From Candidatus Methylomirabilota bacterium (lineage in GTDB: Bacteria; Methylomirabilota; Methylomirabilia; Methylomirabilales; 2-02-FULL-66-22), in assembly GCA_016209735.1 (NCBI GenBank), contig JACQVN010000062.1, forward strand, positions 1 through 64,000: a DNA stretch of 64,000 nt. The letters are read 5' to 3'. The translations under genes and the position numbers were made by a program. Below, in pieces: positions 48,584 to 56,625 of this stretch (the first letter of the stretch is position 1; every line of letters begins with the position of its first letter). The notes below the pieces were generated by a model. It saw only the letters and a list, made by a program, of their open reading frames with translations. It made no database searches and was not told where the DNA came from.

Positions 48584-50914
48584 ATGGACGCGTGGTGTTC
48601 CGCTCGCCTGATCTGGCGCGGCGCGCTCCTCGCCGCGGTCGCCCTCTTGATCGGGGCCGGCGTCGCCGATGCGGGACAGGTCCCAGCGGCCCAGCCCTCC
48701 CCGCCGGCGCCTCCCGCCCCCGGACCGGTTGAGGTCACGGGTGTCGAGGTGCAGGACGCAGGCCCGGGGGCCCTCCGAGTGCTGGTGACCGCCGACGGGC
48801 CCATCCCCACTTACGAGTCCTTCACCCTGTCGGATCCCCCGCGGCTGATCCTGGACATCCCGAACGCCCTGCATGCCATTCCGCAGCCGATCTCGGCGCG
48901 GCCCCCCGCCGTCACCGCCGTCCGCTCCTCCCAGTATCGGGAGCGCCCGGTGAGAATCGTGCGGATCGTCCTCGACCTCGGGGCCGTGCTCCCCTACCAA
49001 GTCCTGGCGGTGGGGAATCAGTTGCGGGTGGAGATGGGGAGCGGCGTCTCCACGGCCCCGCTGGCCCAGGTGTCTCCCGCGCCCCCGGCGCCCCCCGCGC
49101 CCCCGGTCCCCCGGCCGGAGGTCGGGCCCGCCGGCCGGGTGACGCGGGTCGACCTGCAACGGGTGCGCGGACGGTACCAGATCGTTATCCGGACCAGCGG
49201 GAAGCTGCCGTACCAGATCAGCGAAGGGCAGAATCCCCTCACCCTGTCGGTGGACATCCAGGGTGCGACGGTGGATCCGGCCGCGGCCCGCTCCGTGGAT
49301 CTGCGCCAGGTGGCCGCCCCCCTGGATCGGCTGAAGGCCACCCAGTTGCGCGGTGATCCGGACCGGGTGGTCCGCGTGACGGCCTCGCTGCGGGGGCCCA
49401 CCCGCTACGACGTGCGACAGACCGCTTCCGGCATCGTCGTGGATTTCCTGGAAGCGCCCCGCCCGGCCGTCGCCGCGGCGAAGCCGCCGGCCGCCGAGCC
49501 GAAGCCGCCGGCCGCCGAGGCCAGGCCGGCTGGGGCGGCCGCCGCCCCGCCCGGACCCCCGCCGGCGCCCGGCGCGCCCGCCCGCCTCTCCATGGACTTC
49601 AAGGACGCGGATGTGAAGAACCTCCTCCGCATCATCGCCGAGGTCAGCGGCATGAATGTGGTGGCGGGGGCCGATGTCGGGGGCCGGGTCACGGTCCGGC
49701 TGGTCAATGTGGACTGGCAGCAGGCCCTGGATGTGATCCTCAAGATCAACGAGATGGGCTACGAGATCGACGGGAACGTCATCCGCGTGGCCAGGCTGAC
49801 CAGGCTCGAGGCGGAGCGGAAGGCACGCGACGACGCCAAGAAGCGGGAGGAAGAGGCGCGGCTGGCCGCCGCCCGGGCCAAGGAGACCGAGAAGCGCGTC
49901 GAGGTCCAGCTTGCGCCCCTGAAGATCGAGATCGTGCCGGTCAACTACGCCAAGGCAGCGGAGGTGGTGAAGAACCTCGACCGGCTCAAGACCCAGGGCC
50001 GCACCGACGTGAGCATCGTGGTGGACGACCGGACCAACAAATTGATCATCAACGAAACCGAGGATACGCTCGTCAGGATGAGGAATTTGTTGAAAGAGCT
50101 GGACCGGCCGACCCCGCAGGTGCTGATCGAGGCGCGGCTGGTGGAGGCCACCCGGACCTTCGCCCAGAGCCTGGGCGTCGAGTGGGGCTTCGCGGCCCGA
50201 GCCTTCAACAATAGCGGCGCGGCAGGCAAGAACCTTACACCGATCAGCGTCTTCTCGGGGGGCGGGGGGGTGAGCATCGGGCCCGCCCCTGCCGGCGGGA
50301 TCGGCGCGGCGGTCCCGGTGGCCATCTCGCTGCCCGCCACCTCGCCGACGGCGTCCGTCGGGATCCTGATGGGAAGCATTGCCGACAACCTGGGGCTGGC
50401 GGTCCGCCTGTCCGCCGGCGAGAGCGAGCAAAAGCTCCGCACCCTCTCGGCTCCCAAGGTCGCGACCCTGGACAACCAGGAGGCAGAGATCAAGCAGGGC
50501 ACCCAGGTCCCCTACACCACGGTGGACTCGTCCGGGCGGACCGTGGTGGCCTTCCAGGAGGCCTTCATCAAGCTGAGGGTCACCCCCCACATCACCAATG
50601 ACCGGCGGGTCTCCATGAAGGTCGAGGCCGAGCGCTCCTCGCCGGGCGATCGCATCGACTACGCCGGCGGGTTCGCCTTCCCCGTGAACACTCGCAAGGC
50701 CACCACCAACGTCCTGGTGACCAACGGGTCCACCATCGTCATCGGCGGGCTGCTCCAGTCGGAGGACCGCTCCTCCGAGACCCGGGTCCCCTGGATCAGC
50801 AACATCCCGGTCATCGGCGCGCTCTTCAAGAGCGTTGGCACCGGCCCGCAGCAGAAGATCGAACTGCTCATCTTCCTGACGCCGACGATCCTCGAGGAGC
50901 AGAAGGTGAGCTAG
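48584..50914 (+). CDS. pilQ: Type IV pilus secretin PilQ
   Basis: AMIN-type domains, LSMDFKDADVKNLLRIIAEVSGMNVV, C-terminal secretin domain. Confidence 0.95.
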   Translation: MDAWCSARLIWRGALLAAVALLIGAGVADAGQVPAAQPSPPAPPAPGPVEVTGVEVQDAGPGALRVLVTADGPIPTYESFTLSDPPRLILDIPNALHAIPQPISARPPAVTAVRSSQYRERPVRIVRIVLDLGAVLPYQVLAVGNQLRVEMGSGVSTAPLAQVSPAPPAPPAPPVPRPEVGPAGRVTRVDLQRVRGRYQIVIRTSGKLPYQISEGQNPLTLSVDIQGATVDPAAARSVDLRQVAAPLDRLKATQLRGDPDRVVRVTASLRGPTRYDVRQTASGIVVDFLEAPRPAVAAAKPPAAEPKPPAAEARPAGAAAAPPGPPPAPGAPARLSMDFKDADVKNLLRIIAEVSGMNVVAGADVGGRVTVRLVNVDWQQALDVILKINEMGYEIDGNVIRVARLTRLEAERKARDDAKKREEEARLAAARAKETEKRVEVQLAPLKIEIVPVNYAKAAEVVKNLDRLKTQGRTDVSIVVDDRTNKLIINETEDTLVRMRNLLKELDRPTPQVLIEARLVEATRTFAQSLGVEWGFAARAFNNSGAAGKNLTPISVFSGGGGVSIGPAPAGGIGAAVPVAISLPATSPTASVGILMGSIADNLGLAVRLSAGESEQKLRTLSAPKVATLDNQEAEIKQGTQVPYTTVDSSGRTVVAFQEAFIKLRVTPHITNDRRVSMKVEAERSSPGDRIDYAGGFAFPVNTRKATTNVLVTNGSTIVIGGLLQSEDRSSETRVPWISNIPVIGALFKSVGTGPQQKIELLIFLTPTILEEQKVS

Positions 50915-50942
50915 CCCGCGGGCGGCTCACGGCTTGCACACC

Positions 50943-50981
50943 AGGACGAACGCACCCCTCGCGGGTGCGTTCGTCCTTTTA
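50943..50981 (+). terminator. Rho-independent terminator after pilQ
   Basis: aggacgaacgcaccc-ctcgc-gggtgcgttcgtcct-tttt: perfect 15-bp stem. Confidence 0.9.
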
Positions 50982-51010
50982 TACACAACGATGGAAGCAT
51001 GCGACCGCCC

Positions 51011-51078
51011 GCCCGTCATTCCCGCGCAAGCGGGAATCCACACACGACCTATGGGCTCCCGCTTTCGCGGGAGCGACG
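51011..51078. repeat. Palindromic repeat TCATTCCCGCGCAAGCGGGAATCC plus second hairpin
   Basis: cgtcattcccgcgcaagcgggaatcc; gggctcccgctttcgcgggagcgacg. Confidence 0.75.
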
Positions 51079-51170
51079 AGCACATTCGTCGCCTCACTCA
51101 TGCGCAATTACATATGTCGTCGCGTATAATACTGTCCACTTTGTGTACGATGCGATGACAGCGTAGAGCC

Positions 51171-51216
51171 AAATCCCCCCGTCCCCCCCTTTGACAAAGG
51201 GGGGTTGGGGGGATTT
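51171..51216. repeat. Palindromic repeat AAATCCCCCC...GGGGGGATTT
   Basis: aaatccccccgtccccccctttgacaaaggggggttggggggattt. Confidence 0.85.
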
Positions 51217-51287
51217 GCTCGAATCCGCTGGCGGCGCACTGCCATCGTCCAACGCTATGAAGACGGCGTTGGGGCTGGGAGGGAGCG

Positions 51288-52472
51288 ATGCTGCGCTATC
51301 TGACCGCGGGCGAATCCCACGGACCGGGGCTGACCGCCATCCTGGAGGGGATGCCCGCCGGGGTCCCGGTGACCGCGGCTGCTATCACCCGCGATTTGCA
51401 GCGCCGGATGCAGGGCTACGGCCGCGGCGGCCGGATGCGCATCGAGCGGGACACGGTCGAGATCCAAGCCGGGGTCCGGCACGGCAAGACCCTGGGCAGC
51501 CCCATCGCCCTCATCATCCGGAACCTGGACTGGGAGAACTGGCGCCGCACCATGGCGGCCGAATCCGAAGGGGAGGCAGGGCCGCCCGAGCGGCCGCCCG
51601 TGACGCGACCCCGCCCCGGCCACGCCGACCTCAGCGGCGGTCTCAAATTCGACCAGCACGACCTACGGAATGTCCTGGAACGGGCGTCGGCGCGCGAGAC
51701 TGCGGCGCGGGTGGCGGTCGGGGCCGTCTGCAAGTGTCTTCTGCAGGAGTTCGCCATCGAGATCGTCGGTCACGTCGTGAACATGGGGGGTGTCGCGGCG
51801 GAGACCGAGGGACTCAACCCCGTGGAGATCCGCGAGCAATGCGAGCCATCGCCGGTCCGCTGCGCGGACCCGTTGGCCGCGCGGGCGATGATGGCCAAGG
51901 TGGACGACGCGCAAGCCAAGGGGACGTCCCTGGGGGGTGTCTTCGAAGTCCGGGTCCTCAATCTTCCCGTGGGCCTGGGGACGCACGTCCATTGGGATCG
52001 GCGACTGGACGGCCGGCTGGCGCAAGCACTCATGAGCATCCAGTCGGTGAAGGGGGTGGAAATCGGCCCAGCCTTCGAGGCGGCCCGCCGTTTCGGGGCC
52101 GAGGTGCAGGACGAGATCTTCTACGACCCAGCCCGGGCGGAGCGCAGCGGGGGGTTCTACCGGACGTCGAATTTCGCCGGGGGCCTGGAAGGGGGGATCA
52201 CCACCGGGCAACCCCTGGTCCTGCGTGCCGCCATGAAGCCGATTTCCACCCAGGTGAAACCGCTCACCTCCGTGGACGTGCTCAGCAAAGAGACGCGTGC
52301 GGCCGGCGTCGAGCGGACGGACGTCGCCGCGGTGCCTGCCGGCGCGGTAGTCGGCGAGGCCGTGGTGGCGTTCGAGATCGCCCGGGCGCTGCGGGAGAAG
52401 TTCGGCGGCGACAGCCTGGAAGAGATGCGCCGGAATTTCAACGCGTATATCGAGCAGATCCGCCGGTATTAA
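51288..52472 (+). CDS. aroC: Chorismate synthase
   Basis: MLRYLTAGESHGPGLTAILEGMPAG; RPGHADLSGGLKF; GGLEGGITTGQPLVLRAAMKP. Confidence 0.97.
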   Translation: MLRYLTAGESHGPGLTAILEGMPAGVPVTAAAITRDLQRRMQGYGRGGRMRIERDTVEIQAGVRHGKTLGSPIALIIRNLDWENWRRTMAAESEGEAGPPERPPVTRPRPGHADLSGGLKFDQHDLRNVLERASARETAARVAVGAVCKCLLQEFAIEIVGHVVNMGGVAAETEGLNPVEIREQCEPSPVRCADPLAARAMMAKVDDAQAKGTSLGGVFEVRVLNLPVGLGTHVHWDRRLDGRLAQALMSIQSVKGVEIGPAFEAARRFGAEVQDEIFYDPARAERSGGFYRTSNFAGGLEGGITTGQPLVLRAAMKPISTQVKPLTSVDVLSKETRAAGVERTDVAAVPAGAVVGEAVVAFEIARALREKFGGDSLEEMRRNFNAYIEQIRRY

Positions 52473-52548
52473 CCCGACGAGGAGGACGGTTCACCGCCAA
52501 TCCCGCCTATTGGCGGGACAGGGGGAACGAAGACACCACCGGTGGAAC

Positions 52549-52628
52549 AAATCCCCCCGTTCCCCCCTTTGTCAAAGGGGGGCGAGGCCTGCCTGCGCCA
52601 AGCGAAGCGCGGCAGGCAGGGGGGATTT
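52549..52628. repeat. AAATCCCCCC palindrome interrupted by a second palindrome
   Basis: aaatccccccgttcccccctttgtcaaaggggggcgag[gcctgcctgcgccaagcgaagcgcggcaggcagg]ggggattt. Confidence 0.8.
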
Positions 52629-52770
52629 CGCCGGACGGTGGCCGAATCGGACTGGACCGATTCCGAAATCTCCAGTAGAATGCCACGATTTGTCCCGCCT
52701 TGTTTTCCTGAACAGGCCGGCTGCTCGCCGGGAGTCTCGAAAGTCGCTGGACGGCCTGGGGGGTGTTACC

Positions 52771-53523
52771 GTGCGTGTTCTTGCATTCGGCCTGCTCGGA
52801 CTTTGTCTCTGGGCGGCGTCCGGCCTGGCGGCGGGGGAGGCCGAGATGCTCCGCCTGCTGGAGCGCGCCGAACAGCAGTATGCGCACGTCCGGGATTACA
52901 CCGCCATCATGATCACTCGGGAACGGATCAACGGTTCCCTGGAGCCGAAGAAGGCGATCCTGCTCAAGTTCCAGCGCCCGTTCAAGATCTACATGAAATG
53001 GATGGATGGTATGAGCAAGGGCCGCGAAGGGTTGTACGTGGCCGGATCCCACGACGGCAAGTTCCTGGTGTCCGAGCCCAACGGCATCCGCCGGCTCTTC
53101 ACGGCGGTGCTGAAGCCCCGCGACCCCCGGGTCCTGGAAGTGAGCCGCCACCCTGTCACGGATGTGGGAATCGGCCGGGTGCTGGAGATCGTCGGGGAGA
53201 ACACCCGGCGGGCGGCAAAGAACCGGGTCCTCACGCTGATCGACCGGGGCATGGGGGAAGTTGCCGGGCGGAAGGTTCGGGAGATTGAGGGGGTCCTGCC
53301 CAATGATCCGTCGGCGGGGTATTATGGGCTCCGGGTCATTGTGTCCTTTGATCAGGAGCACCACCTGCCGATCCGTGTGGTTGTCTACGACTGGGAGGAT
53401 CGCCTGGTCGAGGACTATGCCTATTCGGAACTCCGCCTGAATCCCGGGTTCTCGGACGCCGACTTCGATCCCGCCAACCCTGCATATGGCTTCTCGATCT
53501 GGCGGCTCCAGTTCCCAGGATGA
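52771..53523 (+). CDS. DUF1571-like secreted protein
   Basis: Signal peptide; AEQQYAHVRDYTAIMITRERINGSLEPKKAILLKFQRPFKIYMKWM. Confidence 0.75.
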   Translation: MRVLAFGLLGLCLWAASGLAAGEAEMLRLLERAEQQYAHVRDYTAIMITRERINGSLEPKKAILLKFQRPFKIYMKWMDGMSKGREGLYVAGSHDGKFLVSEPNGIRRLFTAVLKPRDPRVLEVSRHPVTDVGIGRVLEIVGENTRRAAKNRVLTLIDRGMGEVAGRKVREIEGVLPNDPSAGYYGLRVIVSFDQEHHLPIRVVVYDWEDRLVEDYAYSELRLNPGFSDADFDPANPAYGFSIWRLQFPG

Positions 53524-53912
53524 CCCTTCAAAAGTCAAAAGGTAAAACCGATTTTTGCGCGCTGGGCGCGCAAAAACCAAACTGGTAGGGCAAAAGAATT
53601 GCACGCACGGAGCTTCCGATCAGTCTCATCAAGGGGACGCGTGATGGGAGGCAACCCGGGGCGATTCGAGTCGTGTCCCATCACGCGTAACCCTCGGGGT
53701 GACCTCCTTCCGGGATGGTCGGTGTTCACTTCCGGCCTATCCCCCAGAGGTTCCCTGGTGTGTTTCAAGTATGGTTTTTGTGCGCCAGCGCAAAAACCAG
53801 GCGACAACTGACAAGGTAAACCGACAACTAACAAGTTAAGACCGACAACCGACGATCGACAAGTGCATCGGTTTTTCATTTTGCATTGTCGGTTTTAACT
53901 TTTAACTTGGTT
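53524..53912. repeat. Compound region: AAAACCGACA heptamer arrays, hairpins and a 13-bp-stem inverted repeat
   Basis: gacaact gacaaggtaaaccgacaactaacaagttaagaccgacaaccgac; tttttgcgcgctgggcgcgcaaaaa; acgcgtgatggga..tcccatcacgcgt. Confidence 0.7.
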
Positions 53913-54249
53913 CCTGTTCCTCGCCCCGTCCGATCTCCGCGTCCAGAATCTCTTGCGCACGCGCCTCGTCCGTGACCGGCACGAGGACGCGGAGAACCCC
54001 CAGGGAACCGAGGCCGGCGTGGATACTGTCGTGGTCGCCGCGCACCAGGCAGGGGATTCCGTGCGCTTCCAGCAGAGCTGCGACGATGTCGGCCGAGGAG
54101 CGATCCCAGGTCTCGAACACGAGCCGCAGGGGCTCCCCGGAAGCAGGGGATCCCGGGAATTCCAGGCCGACATGGCACCGGGAGCACGCTGTCACGCCCC
54201 ACGGGTAGCTCTTGCGGCAGGACGGGCAACAGCCCCCCTGGCGAGCCAT
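53902..54249 (-). CDS. DUF2007-like protein with N-terminal zinc-ribbon-like CPSC..CSRC
   Basis: CCPSCRKSYPWGVTACSRC; VFETWDRSSADIVAALLEAHGIPCLVRGDHD. Confidence 0.7.
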   Translation of the reverse strand: MARQGGCCPSCRKSYPWGVTACSRCHVGLEFPGSPASGEPLRLVFETWDRSSADIVAALLEAHGIPCLVRGDHDSIHAGLGSLGVLRVLVPVTDEARAQEILDAEIGRGEEQEPS

Positions 54250-54668
54250 CAGGGCGCCTCCGGTGGCCAGATATCCTCCTCGGCCAGCTCCAGGGAGTTG
54301 CCGTCGGGGTCACGGAAGTAGAAGGAGCGGCCCCGGGGCCAGGTCACTTCTTGCTCGATGGCAATGCCAGCTTCAGCCAGGCGGCGCTTCCAGGCCTCGT
54401 ATGAGCCGCTGGGAATGCGCAAGCACACATGCCCGGGGCCTGTGGTACCGTGAGCGGGGACCGTTTCGGTGATGCGGGTGGCTTCGGCGCGGAACAGCAG
54501 GAGCACGCCCGGTCCCACCCGGAAGAAGACGTGCCGTTCCTCCTCCTTCCCCACCCACCGAAGGCCCAGAACGCCAGTGTAGAATCTCTCGGCCCGGTCG
54601 ATGTCTTTGATATAGAGGCACGTCTCCAACACATGCAGGATCTTGGGAGCCTCGCCCGGCTCTGTCAT
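54249..54668 (-). CDS. VOC/glyoxalase family protein
   Basis: VLETCLYIKDIDRAERFYTGVLGL; GRSFYFRDPDGNSLELAEED. Confidence 0.9.
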   Translation of the reverse strand: MTEPGEAPKILHVLETCLYIKDIDRAERFYTGVLGLRWVGKEEERHVFFRVGPGVLLLFRAEATRITETVPAHGTTGPGHVCLRIPSGSYEAWKRRLAEAGIAIEQEVTWPRGRSFYFRDPDGNSLELAEEDIWPPEAP

Positions 54669-54690
54669 GGCTTGCCTCTGGCACCGTCTG

Positions 54691-54972
54691 TCATCGGACA
54701 TGAAATCCCCGCTCGCCCCGGGGAGCTTCCCAAATCACCTCGACCGCTCTGACGTCGGCCGCGGGGGATCCCCTGTGGCACCAATCGATCATGGCTTCCA
54801 CGGCGGCCGCCTCGCCCTCGAAGACCGCCTCGACTCGCCCGTCGGCGGTATTCCGAACCCAACCGGCGAGTTTCCGAAACGCCGCCTCGTCCCCCGTGTA
54901 AGCCCGGAAGTAGACCCCTTGGACCCGGCCGGAGACCCAGAGGTGCGCCCGTACGCGATCGCCTTCCGCCAT
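54691..54972 (-). CDS. acyP: Acylphosphatase
   Basis: AHLWVSGRVQGVYFRAYTGDEA; VRNTADGRVEAVFEGE. Confidence 0.93.
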   Translation of the reverse strand: MAEGDRVRAHLWVSGRVQGVYFRAYTGDEAAFRKLAGWVRNTADGRVEAVFEGEAAAVEAMIDWCHRGSPAADVRAVEVIWEAPRGERGFHVR

Positions 54973-54992
54973 CAGCCCACCTCGCCGCCGAG

Positions 54993-55103
54993 CGGCAATG
55001 AAAAACCGATCCTGCGTCCCGCAGGACAAAACCGACAATGAAAAACTGAAAACCGATCAAGAGGGGAATTGGTCGGTTTTGACTTGTCGGTTGTCAGTTT
55101 TGA
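54993..55103. repeat. 7-nt-period AAAACCGACA foldback array
   Basis: aaaaccgatcctgcgtcccgcaggacaaaaccgacaatgaaaaactgaaaaccgatc ... ggtcggttttgacttgtcggttgtcagtttt. Confidence 0.8.
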
Positions 55104-56175
55104 ATTCGCCCGACCGCGTCTTGGCCTCCAGGCTCTGCCAGTAGCGGGTGAATCCGCCATCCCACCATGCCAACGCGGTGGAGCGTCCCAGGATGCCGTA
55201 CACCTCGGTGCGGCGAATCTTGATGGGAGCGGCCGGGTTCAAGAGGCCGGGCTCCCAGCGAATCCGCGCCAGCGTGGCCAAACCGATCAAGAGGGGCCAG
55301 GCGCAGGCCAGGCGCATGCGGAACTCGCGCCGGGGCACGGCCAGGGTATAGGCCCTGCCGTCGGCGTAGCAGTCCAGGGTCAACCGGATCAGCTCCTGGA
55401 GCAACGGCTGCAACGAGGGCAGAGCGGCAGGGTCCAGGAGGTCCTCGGGCGCGAGGCCCAGACGGGCCAGCTCCTGCCGGGGCAGGTAGCAGCGGCCGAT
55501 GCGGAGGTCGCGGGGCAGGTCCCGCAGGATGTTGGTGAGCTGAAGCCCCTGTCCGAACCGCACCCCCTGGCGGGCCAGGCGCGGAACGTCCCAGTGCCGG
55601 AGTCCCGGGCAGTGCGCCGCCGCCATCCCCGTCCAGAACTCGCCCACGCAGCCGGCCGCGTAGTAGGCGTGCTGCAGGAGATCTTCGGTCGTCTGGAGGG
55701 CAACCAGCCGGCCGGTCTCCTCGGCCGGGAACAGCTCCAGCTCGCGCTGCATGCCTTGAAGGAGGAGGTGCAACAGCCCGCGAATTCGCTCCCGGTCTCC
55801 CTCCTCCGCCTGCCAGAGGAGGGCGTGGCACTCGGGCAGGCGGGCGAGAAGCTCCCGCTCCCAGGCAACGGATCGGCCCCCCTGAAGGGCCTCCCCGATC
55901 TCGCGGAGTCGCGGCGTCTGGGGGACGTCCAGGGCCCCCCGCACGACCGCAAGCTGCCGCCAGCGATCGGCAGGAGGCAGGACGCGGGTGTCTGCGATGG
56001 TATCCGCCGTCCGGGCCAAGAGGTAAGCGAGGCCAACCGGGCCGCGCAATGCGCCCGGCAGGACGGCAAGGCTCAGGTAGAAGGAGCGGCTGCTCCGTTT
56101 CAGCAGGCTCCAGAGGGGCTGGGGGATCTCTGGGTTCGTGGTCACCGCACCGTCCTCCCGCCATTGGTATACCAT
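55057..56175 (-). CDS. Squalene/phytoene synthase family protein
   Basis: RSFYLSLAVLPGALRGPVGLAYLLARTADTIADT; QLTNILRDLPRDLRIGRCYLP. Confidence 0.92.
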   Translation of the reverse strand: MVYQWREDGAVTTNPEIPQPLWSLLKRSSRSFYLSLAVLPGALRGPVGLAYLLARTADTIADTRVLPPADRWRQLAVVRGALDVPQTPRLREIGEALQGGRSVAWERELLARLPECHALLWQAEEGDRERIRGLLHLLLQGMQRELELFPAEETGRLVALQTTEDLLQHAYYAAGCVGEFWTGMAAAHCPGLRHWDVPRLARQGVRFGQGLQLTNILRDLPRDLRIGRCYLPRQELARLGLAPEDLLDPAALPSLQPLLQELIRLTLDCYADGRAYTLAVPRREFRMRLACAWPLLIGLATLARIRWEPGLLNPAAPIKIRRTEVYGILGRSTALAWWDGGFTRYWQSLEAKTRSGEFKTDNRQVKTDQFPS

Positions 56176-56336
56176 AGTCTCGCGAGAAGCGCAGACGGAA
56201 ATCGCAGCAGGGGCCGGAGGATGCGCCATTCTGCGATTGCCAGGTCTATGCCTGCCCGCCTAGAATAGCCCAGGCTGCGGGCCAGGTCGCTACTTTCTCG
56301 GGTCTCGGGCATGCGGTCTCTCGCAAGGAGCAGTTT

Positions 56337-56480
56337 CCCGCTCACCCTTCGACGGGCTCACCCTTCGACACGCTCAGGGTGAGCGGAGGTCAACGTGAAG
56401 CCTTGGCTGTCACCGCTCATGCTGAGCCCGTCGAAGCATCTTGCTGAGTCCTGAGCTTGCCGAAGGATCGAAGCATGAGC
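56337..56480. repeat. REP-like palindromes (TTCGACGGGCTCAGGGTGAGC family)
   Basis: cccgctcacccttcgacgggctcacccttcgacacgctcagggtgagcgg; ctcatgctgagcccgtcgaagcatc...gaagcatgagc. Confidence 0.85.
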
Positions 56481-56533
56481 ATTCCTTGTCTCGCGGCCTG
56501 TCGAGCTAGGCGGGAGACCTCCGGCTTCTTTTG

Positions 56534-56600
56534 TAAGTGCCGAATTGCCGGCTTGCGCAGTTGCCTAATTGCCCGATTGCCGAAGTGCCTAATTGCCACA
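56534..56600. repeat. 8-nt-period array, unit AATTGCCC (same family as 7733-7868)
   Basis: aattgccg gcttgcgc agttgcct aattgccc gattgccg aagtgcct aattgcc. Confidence 0.8.
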
Positions 56601-56625
56601 TTCCCCTTCCCTCCAGGAGCGACCC

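Noticed and set aside
48023-50590. 855-aa minus-strand ORF
   Set aside because: Antisense shadow of pilP/pilQ.
52510-52770. N-terminal extension of the DUF1571-like ORF
   Set aside because: Encoded by the AAATCCCCCC repeat region; GTG 52771 begins a normal signal peptide.
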